DNA of 64,000 bases from contig NZ_SHNN01000003.1 in the NCBI RefSeq assembly GCF_026262625.1, positions 248,001-312,000 of the forward strand. Direction: 5' to 3'. The position numbers and the translations under genes are program-made. Below the pieces are notes generated by a model. That model was not told where the DNA came from and made no database searches. It saw only the letters and a program-made list of their open reading frames with translations. The DNA comes from Candidatus Litorirhabdus singularis (GTDB lineage: Bacteria; Pseudomonadota; Gammaproteobacteria; Pseudomonadales; Halieaceae). How positions within the stretch are numbered: the first letter of the stretch is position 1; every line of letters begins with the position of its first letter. This document shows, in pieces, positions 45,015 through 54,168 of the stretch.

Positions 45015-45991
45015 CTACCACCATCGATTACCAGCCGCTGGTGCAGCGCTGGCAGGATACCCCGCTGCAGCCTTGGGCGGACATTTTACAGGAACAAATC
45101 GGCGCAGATTTTCACAGCCGTCGTTACGGCGATCTACCGCGCTGGCTTGAGGCACTGGAGGCACTACCCACAATAACTGAAGCTGCTGTCATACTCGATC
45201 AAGCCGTTGTACAGGTGGGCCAGTCCCAGCAGTTGAGCGACGCCGAAAAAATACAACTCGAGACGGCACTGCGCCAGCTTCACCCCTGGCGCAAAGGCCC
45301 CTTCGACCTGTTTGGCGTGCATATTGATACGGAATGGCGCTCCGACATAAAGTGGTCGCGACTGCAATCGCAGCTGGGAACACTAGAGGGACAGCGCGTA
45401 CTGGACGTAGGCTGTGGCAGCGGTTATCACAGCTGGCGCATGCTCGGAGCCGGCGCCGCTGAAGTCATCGGAATTGACCCAACCCCGCTCTTCGTCGTTC
45501 AGTTCTGGGCACTACAGCGCTACATCCAAAACCCCAACATCTGGGTACTGCCACTGGGAATTCAACATGTACCGGCGCAGTTACAGGCATTTGATAGCGT
45601 TTTTTCCATGGGCATTCTCTACCACCGCCGCTCTCCCATAGACCACTTGACGGAGCTGCGCGATGCGCTGGCACCCGGCGGCAAACTGATACTGGAGACG
45701 CTGGTTATCGAGGGTGGCCCCAATGATTGTCTGGTGCCACAGGGGCGCTATGCGCGCATGGGTAATGTCTGGTTTATTCCCAGCTGCGAACAACTGTGTA
45801 CCTGGCTGCGCAAACTCGGCTATAAAAATATTGAAGTAATCGATGTTTCCGTCACCACACCGGCAGAGCAACGCAGCACCGATTGGATGCAGTTCCAATC
45901 ACTGGCAGACTTTCTGGACCCCAAGGACAGCAGCCTGTCTATTGAAGGCTACCCGGCGCCCACCCGGGCTATGGTAGTCGCTAACAAATAA
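45011..45991 (+). CDS. cmoB: tRNA U34 carboxymethyltransferase CmoB
   Basis: 326 residues from the ATG at 45011, overlapping cmoA by 4 nt. It transfers the carboxymethyl group from carboxy-SAM to 5-hydroxyuridine at tRNA position 34. Recognisable segments are RKGPFDLFGVHIDTEWRSD, VLDVGCGSGYHSWRMLGAGA (SAM fold), FDSVFSMGILYHRRSPI and GYPAPTRAM. It is full length. The gene is convergent with the Lon-family gene, with 23 nt between them. Confidence 0.95.
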   Translation: MTTTIDYQPLVQRWQDTPLQPWADILQEQIGADFHSRRYGDLPRWLEALEALPTITEAAVILDQAVVQVGQSQQLSDAEKIQLETALRQLHPWRKGPFDLFGVHIDTEWRSDIKWSRLQSQLGTLEGQRVLDVGCGSGYHSWRMLGAGAAEVIGIDPTPLFVVQFWALQRYIQNPNIWVLPLGIQHVPAQLQAFDSVFSMGILYHRRSPIDHLTELRDALAPGGKLILETLVIEGGPNDCLVPQGRYARMGNVWFIPSCEQLCTWLRKLGYKNIEVIDVSVTTPAEQRSTDWMQFQSLADFLDPKDSSLSIEGYPAPTRAMVVANK

Positions 45992-46014
45992 GCCCCCCCG
46001 CACCAGCCAGGCTC

Positions 46015-48489
46015 TCAGTGCAGAGCGTTGTCGTCCAGGTGATTCTCGAAGACGTAATGAAACACATCGCGGAAAGTTCGCGCAAAGTGAACATTGATTC
46101 CCTCGCGTAAATAATCTGGCAACTCCTCAAAATCCTTCTTATTTGCGGCTGGCAGAATCAGCTCCATAATGCGACTGCGCCGCGCAGCAATAACCTTTTC
46201 ACGAATACCACCTACTCCCAGCACCTGACCGGTCAGGGTGAGTTCCCCGGTCATTGCCAATGGCCGCGCGATGCGTTCCTTGCGCGCCAGTGACAGCAAC
46301 GCAGTAGCCATGGTTATCCCTGCGCTGGGCCCATCCTTGGGAGTTGCTCCTTCTGGCACATGTAGATGCACCAGACTGGTGTCGAAGTAATCGGGAGGAC
46401 AGCCATAGTCCTTGAGGTGAGACATAACATAGCTGTAGGCGATGTCGGCTGATTCTCGCATCACCTCACCGAGCTTACCGGTCAACTTAAAGCCCCGGTT
46501 CAGCGTATGCACCTGGGAGCTTTCAATCGCCAACGTAACGCCGCCCAGCGAAGTCCAGGCCAGGCCAGTGGCGATACCCAAACCACGCAGAGGCTTGTCA
46601 TTAGCGAACGGCGGCTTACCCAACAAATCCTCGATATCCTTGCGCCCTACCCGCAGCTTAGACTGATCACCTTCCAGTAGTCGCACGATACTTTTGCGCA
46701 CAATCCGCGCCAGCTGTTTTTCCAGACTGCGGACCCCCGCCTCACGACAGTAAGCGTCAATCACATAGCGTAAGCCTGCGTCATTGATCTTGAGCTGATC
46801 CGGGCGTACGCCCGAGCGCTGCAGCAAACGTGGCCACAGGTGATTTCTGGCTATTACCAGCTTTTCCTCAGCGATGTAGCCCGACAAACGAATAGTTTCC
46901 ATGCGGTCTAGCAATGGCGCCGGTATAGAGTCGAGCTGATTCGCAGTACAGACAAATAGCACCTTGGACAGATCCACTCTTAGATCAAGGTAATGATCCA
47001 GGAATTCGCTGTTCTGCTCCGGATCCAGAACCTCCAGTAGCGCCGAAGCCGGATCACCCTGATAGGACGATCCGATCTTATCTATTTCATCAAGCATAAT
47101 GACCGGGTTGGACACTTCGACATCCTTCAGAGCCTGAACCAATTTGCCCGGCATAGCGCCGATATAAGTACGCCTGTGTCCCTTGATCTCAGCCTCGTCA
47201 CGCATACCACCCAGACTAAATCGGTAAAACTCGCGACCCAGTGCATCTGCCACAGAACGGCCTATCGAGGTTTTACCAACGCCAGGCGGACCCACCAAGA
47301 GCAAAATTGAGCCTGACACCTCGCCCTTGAACGTGCCCACCGCGAGAAATTCGATGATGCGTTCCTTCACGTCCTCTAGGCCATCATGATGAGAATTGAG
47401 TTGCTCGCGGGCGTGACCCAGATCGAGCACGTCCTGCGAATACTTACCCCACGGCACGGAGGTCGCCCAATCCAGATAGTTGCGAGTCACCGCATATTCC
47501 GGTGAGCCCGTTTCCAGGAATGACAGCTTGCGCAGCTCCTCATCGATACGTTTCTGCGCCTCTGCAGGGACAACCAGACCCTCCAGCCGCGCCTGAAAGT
47601 CATCGGCATCGACGGTCTTGTCGTCCTTGGAAATACCCAGCTCTTTCTGAATCACCTTGAGCTGTTCCCGCAGAAAAAATTCTCGCTGTTGTGCGGAAAC
47701 CTGCTGATTAACCTGGCCAGTAATTTTTGTCTGCAGTTCGGCGACTTCGCGCTCCTTGCGCAGCAGGTTAAGCACCAGTTCCATGCGTGGTATCAGCGGC
47801 AGTGTTTCCAGAACCTGCTGCAACTGAGCACCGCTGGCGGTGGTTAGGGCCGCGCAAAAATCAGCCAGAAACGATGGCTCATTGGGACTGAAGTGAGACA
47901 GGTAATGCTTTAACTCTTCGCTATACAGAGGGTTTAGTGGCAGTAACTCTTTGATCTCCTTGATCAGCGCCATCGCATAGGCTTTTACCTCGTCGCTATC
48001 GCGCTGGCCCTCGCTCCTCGGGTACTCAACCTGGGCCAGAAAAGGAGCTTCCTCACTCAGCCAGCGGACCACCCGAAAACGTTTGATACCCTGCACCAAA
48101 AACTGGTTCTGAACGCCCTGAGCACTCTCCTCGGAACTGTCCTGAGGATTGGGAACGCGATGTAAACGCACCACGCAGCCAGTCACCGGGAAGTCGGCGA
48201 CGGCCGCCTGACCAGACTCTTTTCCCTCAATAAAGGCAACACCCAACAAACGGTGACCCGAACGGGCCACTTCGCGCAGGGTGTCCCCCCATTGCTCCAT
48301 ATTCACCGTAACCGGTTGCGCCTGACCCGGAAAATAAGGGCGTGTAGATATAGGCATAATATGCAACGTGGCGGGCAGCATGTCATCTGCCACAGCCAGA
48401 TCATGGCCGCCGTTTTCGGAGCTGAGAATCTCGCCATCTACGGCATTATCCTCATGCCCGGCCCCTGCACCCAAAAGTTCGTCGTTCAT
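46015..48489 (-). CDS. lon: ATP-dependent Lon-family protease
   Basis: 824 residues from the ATG at 48489 with AGGGGCGG upstream; the frame is open to a TTG at 48552. N-terminal LON substrate-binding domain (about 40-230), coiled coil, AAA+ module with Walker A GPPGVGKTS, Walker B VIMLDEIDKIG, and proteolytic domain with Ser722 (PKDGPSAGIT) and Lys765 spaced 43 residues, as in E. coli Lon. The context is not the clpX-lon-hupB order, and the sequence looks like the second Lon of Pseudomonas (AsrA-like), so the symbol is used in the broad sense. Confidence 0.92.
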   Translation of the reverse strand: MNDELLGAGAGHEDNAVDGEILSSENGGHDLAVADDMLPATLHIMPISTRPYFPGQAQPVTVNMEQWGDTLREVARSGHRLLGVAFIEGKESGQAAVADFPVTGCVVRLHRVPNPQDSSEESAQGVQNQFLVQGIKRFRVVRWLSEEAPFLAQVEYPRSEGQRDSDEVKAYAMALIKEIKELLPLNPLYSEELKHYLSHFSPNEPSFLADFCAALTTASGAQLQQVLETLPLIPRMELVLNLLRKEREVAELQTKITGQVNQQVSAQQREFFLREQLKVIQKELGISKDDKTVDADDFQARLEGLVVPAEAQKRIDEELRKLSFLETGSPEYAVTRNYLDWATSVPWGKYSQDVLDLGHAREQLNSHHDGLEDVKERIIEFLAVGTFKGEVSGSILLLVGPPGVGKTSIGRSVADALGREFYRFSLGGMRDEAEIKGHRRTYIGAMPGKLVQALKDVEVSNPVIMLDEIDKIGSSYQGDPASALLEVLDPEQNSEFLDHYLDLRVDLSKVLFVCTANQLDSIPAPLLDRMETIRLSGYIAEEKLVIARNHLWPRLLQRSGVRPDQLKINDAGLRYVIDAYCREAGVRSLEKQLARIVRKSIVRLLEGDQSKLRVGRKDIEDLLGKPPFANDKPLRGLGIATGLAWTSLGGVTLAIESSQVHTLNRGFKLTGKLGEVMRESADIAYSYVMSHLKDYGCPPDYFDTSLVHLHVPEGATPKDGPSAGITMATALLSLARKERIARPLAMTGELTLTGQVLGVGGIREKVIAARRSRIMELILPAANKKDFEELPDYLREGINVHFARTFRDVFHYVFENHLDDNALH

Positions 48490-48560
48490 CAAACCGCCCC
48501 TTTTACCTTCACCATCTGATAAAGGATATGGAGTCGTTTCCGACAAATTCAATACACCGC

Positions 48561-48566
48561 TATAAT
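48561..48566 (+). promoter_or_regulatory. -10 element of the aminotransferase gene
   Basis: TATAAT at 48561-48566 is a perfect -10 hexamer, with TTTCCG (48537-48542) at an 18-nt spacing as a weak -35. Transcription would start near 48573. This excludes the upstream initiation codons and favours the GTG at 48600. Confidence 0.6.
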
Positions 48567-48599
48567 CGGCGCACCAAACTATTTATAGCGGAGCAGCAC

Positions 48600-49862
48600 G
48601 TGCATATAGACCAAGCCAGTAAAGCGGACGCCGAGAACATGATCAGCCAGCTGGAAGCCAGCTACCAGCAACTTGCCAGTAGCCAGCTGAATCTGGATTT
48701 GACTCGCGGCAAACCATCGCCGGCGCAGGTAGCGCTGGCCAGCGACCTGGACGGGATTCTGCAGGGCAACTACGTCGATGCTGATGGCATAGACACACGC
48801 AACTACGGTGGTCTTGCTGGTATTCGCGAGGCCCGTGAGCTGTGTGCCGCTATTAGCGGCTGTGATCCAGACCAAACTCTGCTAGGTGTTAATAGCAGTC
48901 TTAACCTGATGTACCAGGTGGTGGAGTTCGCGCTTAACTTCGGGCTGCAGGGAGATGCCTGGAAGCAATCTGGCGCGGTGCGCATACTGTGTCCAGTACC
49001 AGGCTACGATAGACACTTTGCTCTGTGTGAACATCTGGGCATCGATATGGTGCCGCTGCCCATGACAGCGACCGGGCCGGACATGGATCAGGCCGAAGCA
49101 CTGGTAAGAGAAGATCCTGCTATTAAAGGCATCTGGTGTGTACCGAGATTTTCAAACCCCAGCGGAGATACCTACTCCAGTGCCACCGTCGAACGTCTGG
49201 CCAAACTGGGAAAAATCGCCGGGGCAGGATTCCTGGTGCTCTGGGACAATGCCTACGCTGTGCACAGTCTCTACGAAGACGCGCCAGTGCTACCCGCTAT
49301 TGATCACTATCTGGACGCGGAAACAGAATCCAGCGTGGTGCAGTTCGGCTCGACGTCCAAAATCACTTTTGCGGGCGCCGGCCTGGCCTGGCTATGTTCC
49401 AGCGCCGACAATATCAAAAGGATTAGTTCGCACCTGGCGTTCTCCACCATCGGCGCCGACAAAGTCAATCAATTACGCCATGTGCGCTTTCTGCAGAACC
49501 GGGCGGGTGTTGAGGCCCATATGCGCAAGCATGCGGAACTGGTACGGCCACGGTTTGAACTCGTGCTAAAGCTGCTTGAAGAAGAACTGGAAGGCAGCGG
49601 CCTCGCCACCTGGACCAAACCCAAGGGAGGTTACTTTATCCAGCTCAATACGCGCCGCGGACTGGCTCGAGAAGTAGTCAAGTTGGCCGCCGACATCGGC
49701 GTTAAGTTGACCCCGGCCGGGGCTACCTGGCCTTATGGCAGAGACCCGAGAGACAGTGACATCAGACTGGCGCCGACCTTTCCGGATCATAATGAACTGG
49801 AGGCTGCAGTACGTGCTTTTATCGTCTGCCTAAAGCTGGCGAGCTGGCGCCAGCTACGATGA
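48600..49862 (+). CDS. Class I/II aminotransferase (PF12897 aspartate aminotransferase type)
   Basis: 420 residues from the GTG at 48600 with GGAG 7 nt upstream. Fold-type I PLP enzyme with Schiff-base Lys254 in FGSTSKITFAGAGLAW, NYGGLAGIREARELCA, WCVPRFSNPSGDTYS and the conserved Arg of RLAPTFPD. It belongs to the aspartate aminotransferase-like group of Asp_aminotransf (PF12897). Likely transaminates aspartate or a related amino acid. It is divergent from the Lon-family gene and convergent with DUF1820. Confidence 0.9.
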   Translation: MHIDQASKADAENMISQLEASYQQLASSQLNLDLTRGKPSPAQVALASDLDGILQGNYVDADGIDTRNYGGLAGIREARELCAAISGCDPDQTLLGVNSSLNLMYQVVEFALNFGLQGDAWKQSGAVRILCPVPGYDRHFALCEHLGIDMVPLPMTATGPDMDQAEALVREDPAIKGIWCVPRFSNPSGDTYSSATVERLAKLGKIAGAGFLVLWDNAYAVHSLYEDAPVLPAIDHYLDAETESSVVQFGSTSKITFAGAGLAWLCSSADNIKRISSHLAFSTIGADKVNQLRHVRFLQNRAGVEAHMRKHAELVRPRFELVLKLLEEELEGSGLATWTKPKGGYFIQLNTRRGLAREVVKLAADIGVKLTPAGATWPYGRDPRDSDIRLAPTFPDHNELEAAVRAFIVCLKLASWRQLR

Positions 49863-49865
49863 GAT

Positions 49866-50210
49866 TTAGTCGTCGCTCCCACGCTGGGTACCGGGAGTGG
49901 TTCCAGGCATTGGAAATGCTGTGATATTGCCGGCCCCTGCAGTGGCATCGCTAATTTTTGCAGCGCCTTCCTTTTCCACTTCATCGATACGAATTATCGA
50001 GTGCATTGGAATATAGCTGCGGGTGACATTGCCAAACTCGTTTTTGAGCTTCTCTTCTGACGGATCAACCAATATCTGGCTGCGCTCGCCAAACATAAAC
50101 TCCTCGATCTCGATAAAGCCCCACATATCGCTCTGAAAAATCTGTCGGGCGTACACCTCATAGACCTTGTTCTGGTTCTGAAAGATGACCTTGTAGACGG
50201 GCTGTGGCAT
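49866..50210 (-). CDS. DUF1820-family protein
   Basis: 114 residues from the ATG at 50210. The family sequence is plain: [42 protein letters not shown] and [20 protein letters not shown]. The C-terminus carries a Gly/Thr/Pro-rich tail. DUF1820 proteins are conserved in Gammaproteobacteria but have no known function. The gene is divergent from miaB. Confidence 0.92.
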   Translation of the reverse strand: MPQPVYKVIFQNQNKVYEVYARQIFQSDMWGFIEIEEFMFGERSQILVDPSEEKLKNEFGNVTRSYIPMHSIIRIDEVEKEGAAKISDATAGAGNITAFPMPGTTPGTQRGSDD

Positions 50211-50313
50211 TGACCAATTCACCTGCAATTTTGGGGGCGAGAATGCTATCACGATTACACTATCAGCATACTCCCCTGATCCAAAAAAACTAGGTTTGGC
50301 AAAGACTTATCTG

Positions 50314-50319
50314 TATAAT
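50314..50319 (+). promoter_or_regulatory. -10 element of miaB
   Basis: TATAAT (50314-50319), preceded by CTG. A weak -35 candidate TAGGTT (50291-50296) lies at 17-nt spacing. The start of transcription near 50326 places the TTG at 50296 upstream of the message, supporting the ATG at 50341. Confidence 0.6.
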
Positions 50320-50340
50320 CGCCGACCCCTTAAACAGCAC

Positions 50341-51759
50341 ATGTGGAACCCGGTGGCAAAACGACTTTACATTCAGACTCACGGTTGTCAGATGAACGAA
50401 TACGACTCATCGCGTATGCGTGATCTGCTGCAGGACAGTCATGACATGGTCATGGCGGAGACGCCTGAAGAAGCTGACGTTCTGCTGCTAAATACTTGTT
50501 CTATAAGGGAAAAAGCCCAAGAGAAGGTGTTTCACCAGCTCGGGCGCTGGAAGCATCTGAAGCAGCAAAACCCTGACTTAATTATCGGCGTAGGTGGCTG
50601 TGTTGCCAGCCAGGAAGGCGCTGAAATCGGCAAACGCGCACCCTATGTCGACCTGGTTTTCGGACCACAGACCCTGCACCGTCTGCCGGAAATGATGGAG
50701 CAAAGCAGCTCTAACGGCACCATCGTAGTCGACGTCAGCTTTCCAGAAATCGAAAAATTTGACCGCCTGCCCGAGCCCAAGGTCGACGGCCCGAGTGCCT
50801 TCGTCTCGATAATGGAGGGCTGCAGTAAGTACTGCACGTTCTGCGTGGTGCCCTACACCCGCGGTGAAGAGGTCAGTCGCCCGCTGGATGATGTTATCGC
50901 CGAGATCGCCCACCTGGCAGAAAACGGTGTCCGCGAGGTCAACTTGCTGGGACAGAATGTGAATGGTTACCGAGGGGAAGATCATACCGGCGCCATCGTT
51001 GACTTTGCCGAGTTGCTGCATTTTGTGGCGCGGATTACCGGTATCGAACGCATTCGCTATACCACCTCACATCCGCTAGAATTTTCCGATGCGCTGATCG
51101 ATGCTTACGCCAGCATCCCCCAATTGGTCGATCATTTACACCTGCCAGTGCAAAGCGGCTCAGACCGGATTCTAATGGCTATGAAGCGCGGCCACACGGC
51201 AATAGAATACAAATCAAGAATTCGGCGCCTGCGTCAGGTCCGGCCTGACATCAGCATCTCTTCGGATTTCATCATCGGCTTTCCCGGTGAAACCGAGGCT
51301 GATTTTGCCGCCACTATGAAACTGATAGAGGACATCGGCTTCGACTTTTCCTTCAGTTTCATCTACAGCGCCCGGCCTGGCACACCAGCGGCGGAGCTAG
51401 AGGACACTACCGAAGAAAGCGTCAAGAAACAGCGCCTGCAAATATTGCAAACTCGTATTACACAGCAGTCAATGGCGATCAGCCGCCGCATGGTTGGCAC
51501 CCGTCAACGGGTGTTGGTGACCGGTGTTTCGAGACGGGACCCGGGCAAACTGTCCGGACGTACGGAGAATAATCGAGTCGTCAATTTCGCCTCTACTGAC
51601 CACAGCCTGATCGGTCAGTTTGCCACTGTGACCATTGAAGAAGCGCTGCCAAACTCACTGCGCGGTTGCCTGGCCGAGACCACTGCCCAGGTAGCGACAT
51701 CTGCCGCTACTAATGCCGCGACCAATCCAACAAATACGGCAACAATCCCTGCCGGTTGA
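50341..51759 (+). CDS. miaB: tRNA-2-methylthio-N6-dimethylallyladenosine synthase MiaB
   Basis: 472 residues from the ATG at 50341; a GTG at 50353 is also possible. It adds a methylthio group to i6A37 of tRNA. The N-terminal cluster cysteines are 16, 53 and 87 ([32 protein letters not shown]), the radical-SAM cluster is Cys161, Cys165 and Cys168 (CSKYCTFC), and a TRAM domain follows near 385-445. A 25-residue Ala/Thr-rich tail is unusual. It opens the phoH-ybeY-ybeX-lnt cluster. Confidence 0.97.
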   Translation: MWNPVAKRLYIQTHGCQMNEYDSSRMRDLLQDSHDMVMAETPEEADVLLLNTCSIREKAQEKVFHQLGRWKHLKQQNPDLIIGVGGCVASQEGAEIGKRAPYVDLVFGPQTLHRLPEMMEQSSSNGTIVVDVSFPEIEKFDRLPEPKVDGPSAFVSIMEGCSKYCTFCVVPYTRGEEVSRPLDDVIAEIAHLAENGVREVNLLGQNVNGYRGEDHTGAIVDFAELLHFVARITGIERIRYTTSHPLEFSDALIDAYASIPQLVDHLHLPVQSGSDRILMAMKRGHTAIEYKSRIRRLRQVRPDISISSDFIIGFPGETEADFAATMKLIEDIGFDFSFSFIYSARPGTPAAELEDTTEESVKKQRLQILQTRITQQSMAISRRMVGTRQRVLVTGVSRRDPGKLSGRTENNRVVNFASTDHSLIGQFATVTIEEALPNSLRGCLAETTAQVATSAATNAATNPTNTATIPAG

Positions 51760-51824
51760 CTGGCGCAGATTCCCAGTTATGCTTATCCTTTACTTCTATG
51801 CTTACGGAACCCTAATAGCCTACC

Positions 51825-52838
51825 TTGACCAAGACTGAATCTTCCAATGCTCGCACCGTTACTCTGGAACCGGATGACCCCAATCATCTGGCACTATTGT
51901 GCGGACAATTCGATCAACATCTGCGCCAGATTGAACAGCGCCTGGAGGTTAGCATCAACTCACGCGGCAATCAGTTCGTCATCGATGGCGAGCCTGACGG
52001 CGTTGAGAACACGGCAAGGTTGTTACAGAATCTGTACCGTGATGTCTGTATGGGCATAGGTCTGGGGCCAGAGTCGTTGCATTTACAACTGCAGCAAATC
52101 GACATGGAAGCTGACATTCAGCCTGGTGCTGATGCCAGCATCGAGCAGCTGACGGTGATTCGTACCAAGCGTGCCTCTATTAAACCGCGCGGACGCAACC
52201 AGCAGGGCTACGTCAAGTCGATCGCCCGTAACGATGTTAACTTTGGCATTGGTCCTGCTGGCACCGGCAAAACTTATCTGGCGGTGGCCTGTGCGGTTGA
52301 AGCGTTGATGGAAGAACGCGTGCGCCGCATCCTGTTAGTCAGACCCGCCGTAGAAGCCGGTGAGAAGCTGGGCTTTCTGCCCGGTGACCTGTCGCAGAAA
52401 ATTGACCCCTACCTGCGCCCTCTCTACGACGCGCTATATGAAATGCTGGGGTTCGAGACCGTCAACAAATACATCGAACGCAGTATTATCGAGGTAGCCC
52501 CGCTGGCTTTTATGCGCGGGCGCACATTAAATAATGCCTTCATTATTCTTGATGAAGCGCAAAATACCACTCGTGAACAGATGAAGATGTTTCTCACCCG
52601 TATCGGCTTCGGTTCTACCGCGGTCATTACCGGCGACGCCACCCAGATCGACCTGCCTAGAGGTAGTCAGTCGGGACTGATTCATATTATGGATGTGCTG
52701 GACGGAGTTGACGGCCTCGGCTTTACCTATTTTCAGAACCGCGATGTGGTGCGACATCCGTTGGTACAACGTATTGTCGAAGCCTATGACGCGCATGACA
52801 TCCAGCGCACCACTAGCCTGGACGGCACCCGCTCATGA
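51825..52838 (+). CDS. ybeZ: PhoH-like ATPase (YbeZ)
   Basis: 337 residues. P-loop ATPase with Walker A GPAGTGKTYLA (about 144-154), Walker B FIILDEAQNTT (about 240-250) and the PhoH-type FLTRIGFGSTAVITGD. It acts with the nuclease YbeY in ribosome quality control and RNA maturation. The start is a TTG at 51825, as an in-frame TAG lies just upstream and no ATG follows. The stop overlaps ybeY as ATGA. Confidence 0.95.
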   Translation: MTKTESSNARTVTLEPDDPNHLALLCGQFDQHLRQIEQRLEVSINSRGNQFVIDGEPDGVENTARLLQNLYRDVCMGIGLGPESLHLQLQQIDMEADIQPGADASIEQLTVIRTKRASIKPRGRNQQGYVKSIARNDVNFGIGPAGTGKTYLAVACAVEALMEERVRRILLVRPAVEAGEKLGFLPGDLSQKIDPYLRPLYDALYEMLGFETVNKYIERSIIEVAPLAFMRGRTLNNAFIILDEAQNTTREQMKMFLTRIGFGSTAVITGDATQIDLPRGSQSGLIHIMDVLDGVDGLGFTYFQNRDVVRHPLVQRIVEAYDAHDIQRTTSLDGTRS

Positions 52839-53329
52839 ATCTGCAGGTAGATGTTCAGTGCGCCTGCACTGAGCCCGTACCTGAGGAAGAGGACATACGA
52901 CGGGCCATCGACGCCGCTCTGAGTCATCATTATCAGAACACTGCTGACAGTGCTGAAGTCAGTGTGCGGCTGGTCAGTGAAGCAGAGATGTCCGAGCTCA
53001 ACGCGGTCTGGCGCGGCCAACACAAATCAACCAACGTACTTTCCTTTCCTGCCGACCTGCCCGCTGAGGTTGAGCATCCACTGCTTGGCGATATTGTCGT
53101 TTGTGCCGCCGTGGTGACACGCGAGGCGCGGGATCAACACAAAACTGATGCAGCGCATTGGAGCCATATGCTGGTTCACGGTAGTTTGCACCTGCTGGGT
53201 TACGATCACGAACTGGACGCCGAGGCAGAGGCAATGGAGACCATGGAAACCCTCATTCTGGAACAACTGGGTTACCCCTGCCCCTATAAGGGCCAGCCAC
53301 AGCTGGATACTATCCGGAGCCTGGGATGA
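52835..53329 (+). CDS. ybeY: Endoribonuclease YbeY
   Basis: 164 residues. Metal-dependent RNase of 16S rRNA 3'-end maturation and 70S quality control. The zinc site HGSLHLLGYDH gives His115, His119 and His125, and the upstream STNVLSFP signature is present. Both ends overlap neighbours by ATGA (52835-52838 and 53326-53329), so translation is coupled with ybeZ and ybeX. Confidence 0.97.
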   Translation: MNLQVDVQCACTEPVPEEEDIRRAIDAALSHHYQNTADSAEVSVRLVSEAEMSELNAVWRGQHKSTNVLSFPADLPAEVEHPLLGDIVVCAAVVTREARDQHKTDAAHWSHMLVHGSLHLLGYDHELDAEAEAMETMETLILEQLGYPCPYKGQPQLDTIRSLG

Positions 53330-54168
53330 CTGACCAAAAATCCAGTGGCGACAGCGATAAGTCGTGGATAGAAAAAATTGCTCTGGCATTTTCATCAGAG
53401 CCAAAAAGTCGCTCTGATCTTAGCGGGATCCTCACCATAGCCCGCGATAACGAAGTGATTGATGATGATGCGTTCGGCATTATCGAGGGCGCTATGAAAG
53501 TCGCCGACATGCAGGCCCGCGACATTATGGTGCCGCGACCGCAAATGGAAGTTATCCGGGCTGAGGCCAGCCTGCAGGAAATACTGCCGCAAATTACTAC
53601 GTCGGCCCACTCCCGCTACCCGGTTATAGGCGAAACCACAGACGACGTGCTGGGCATTTTGCTGGCCAAAGATCTGCTGGCTCAGGTTCTTGAGCCTCAG
53701 CTGGAGAACTTTAGCGTAACCGCATTAATGCGCGCCACTAACGTCGTACCAGAGAGCAAACGGCTGAATGTGTTGCTGCGCGAATTCCGCGAGAACCGGA
53801 ATCACATGGCCATCGTTATCGACGAATACGGCGGTGTAGCCGGCCTGGTCACTATTGAGGACGTGCTGGAGGAAATCGTCGGAGAAATCGAGGATGAAAC
53901 CGATGTGGTCGCCGATCGCCCGATTCGTAAGGTGGCCGAAGGAGAGTACCTGGTAGAGGCACTGACTCCGATTGACGATTTCAATGAGGAGCTCGAAACG
54001 GATTTCAGTGATGATGAGTTTGACACCATCGGTGGCCTGGTCATGCAGCAATTTGGACACTTGCCCACCGGTAACGAAACCACCAACCTGGACAATATCG
54101 AGTTCAAAGTAGAAAGCGCCGATCAACGTAAAATAAACAGTCTGCGGGTCCGTGTCAGAAAACCTTGA
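53326..54168 (+). CDS. ybeX: CBS-domain protein CorC/YbeX (HlyC/CorC family)
   Basis: 280 residues. Two CBS domains (about 66-190: [46 protein letters not shown]) and a C-terminal CorC_HlyC domain (about 205-280). This is the cytoplasmic form without the DUF21 membrane domain. The family is linked to Mg2+/Co2+ homeostasis and, in E. coli, ribosome metabolism. It lies between ybeY and lnt; lnt starts 17 nt before its stop codon. Confidence 0.95.
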   Translation: MTDQKSSGDSDKSWIEKIALAFSSEPKSRSDLSGILTIARDNEVIDDDAFGIIEGAMKVADMQARDIMVPRPQMEVIRAEASLQEILPQITTSAHSRYPVIGETTDDVLGILLAKDLLAQVLEPQLENFSVTALMRATNVVPESKRLNVLLREFRENRNHMAIVIDEYGGVAGLVTIEDVLEEIVGEIEDETDVVADRPIRKVAEGEYLVEALTPIDDFNEELETDFSDDEFDTIGGLVMQQFGHLPTGNETTNLDNIEFKVESADQRKINSLRVRVRKP

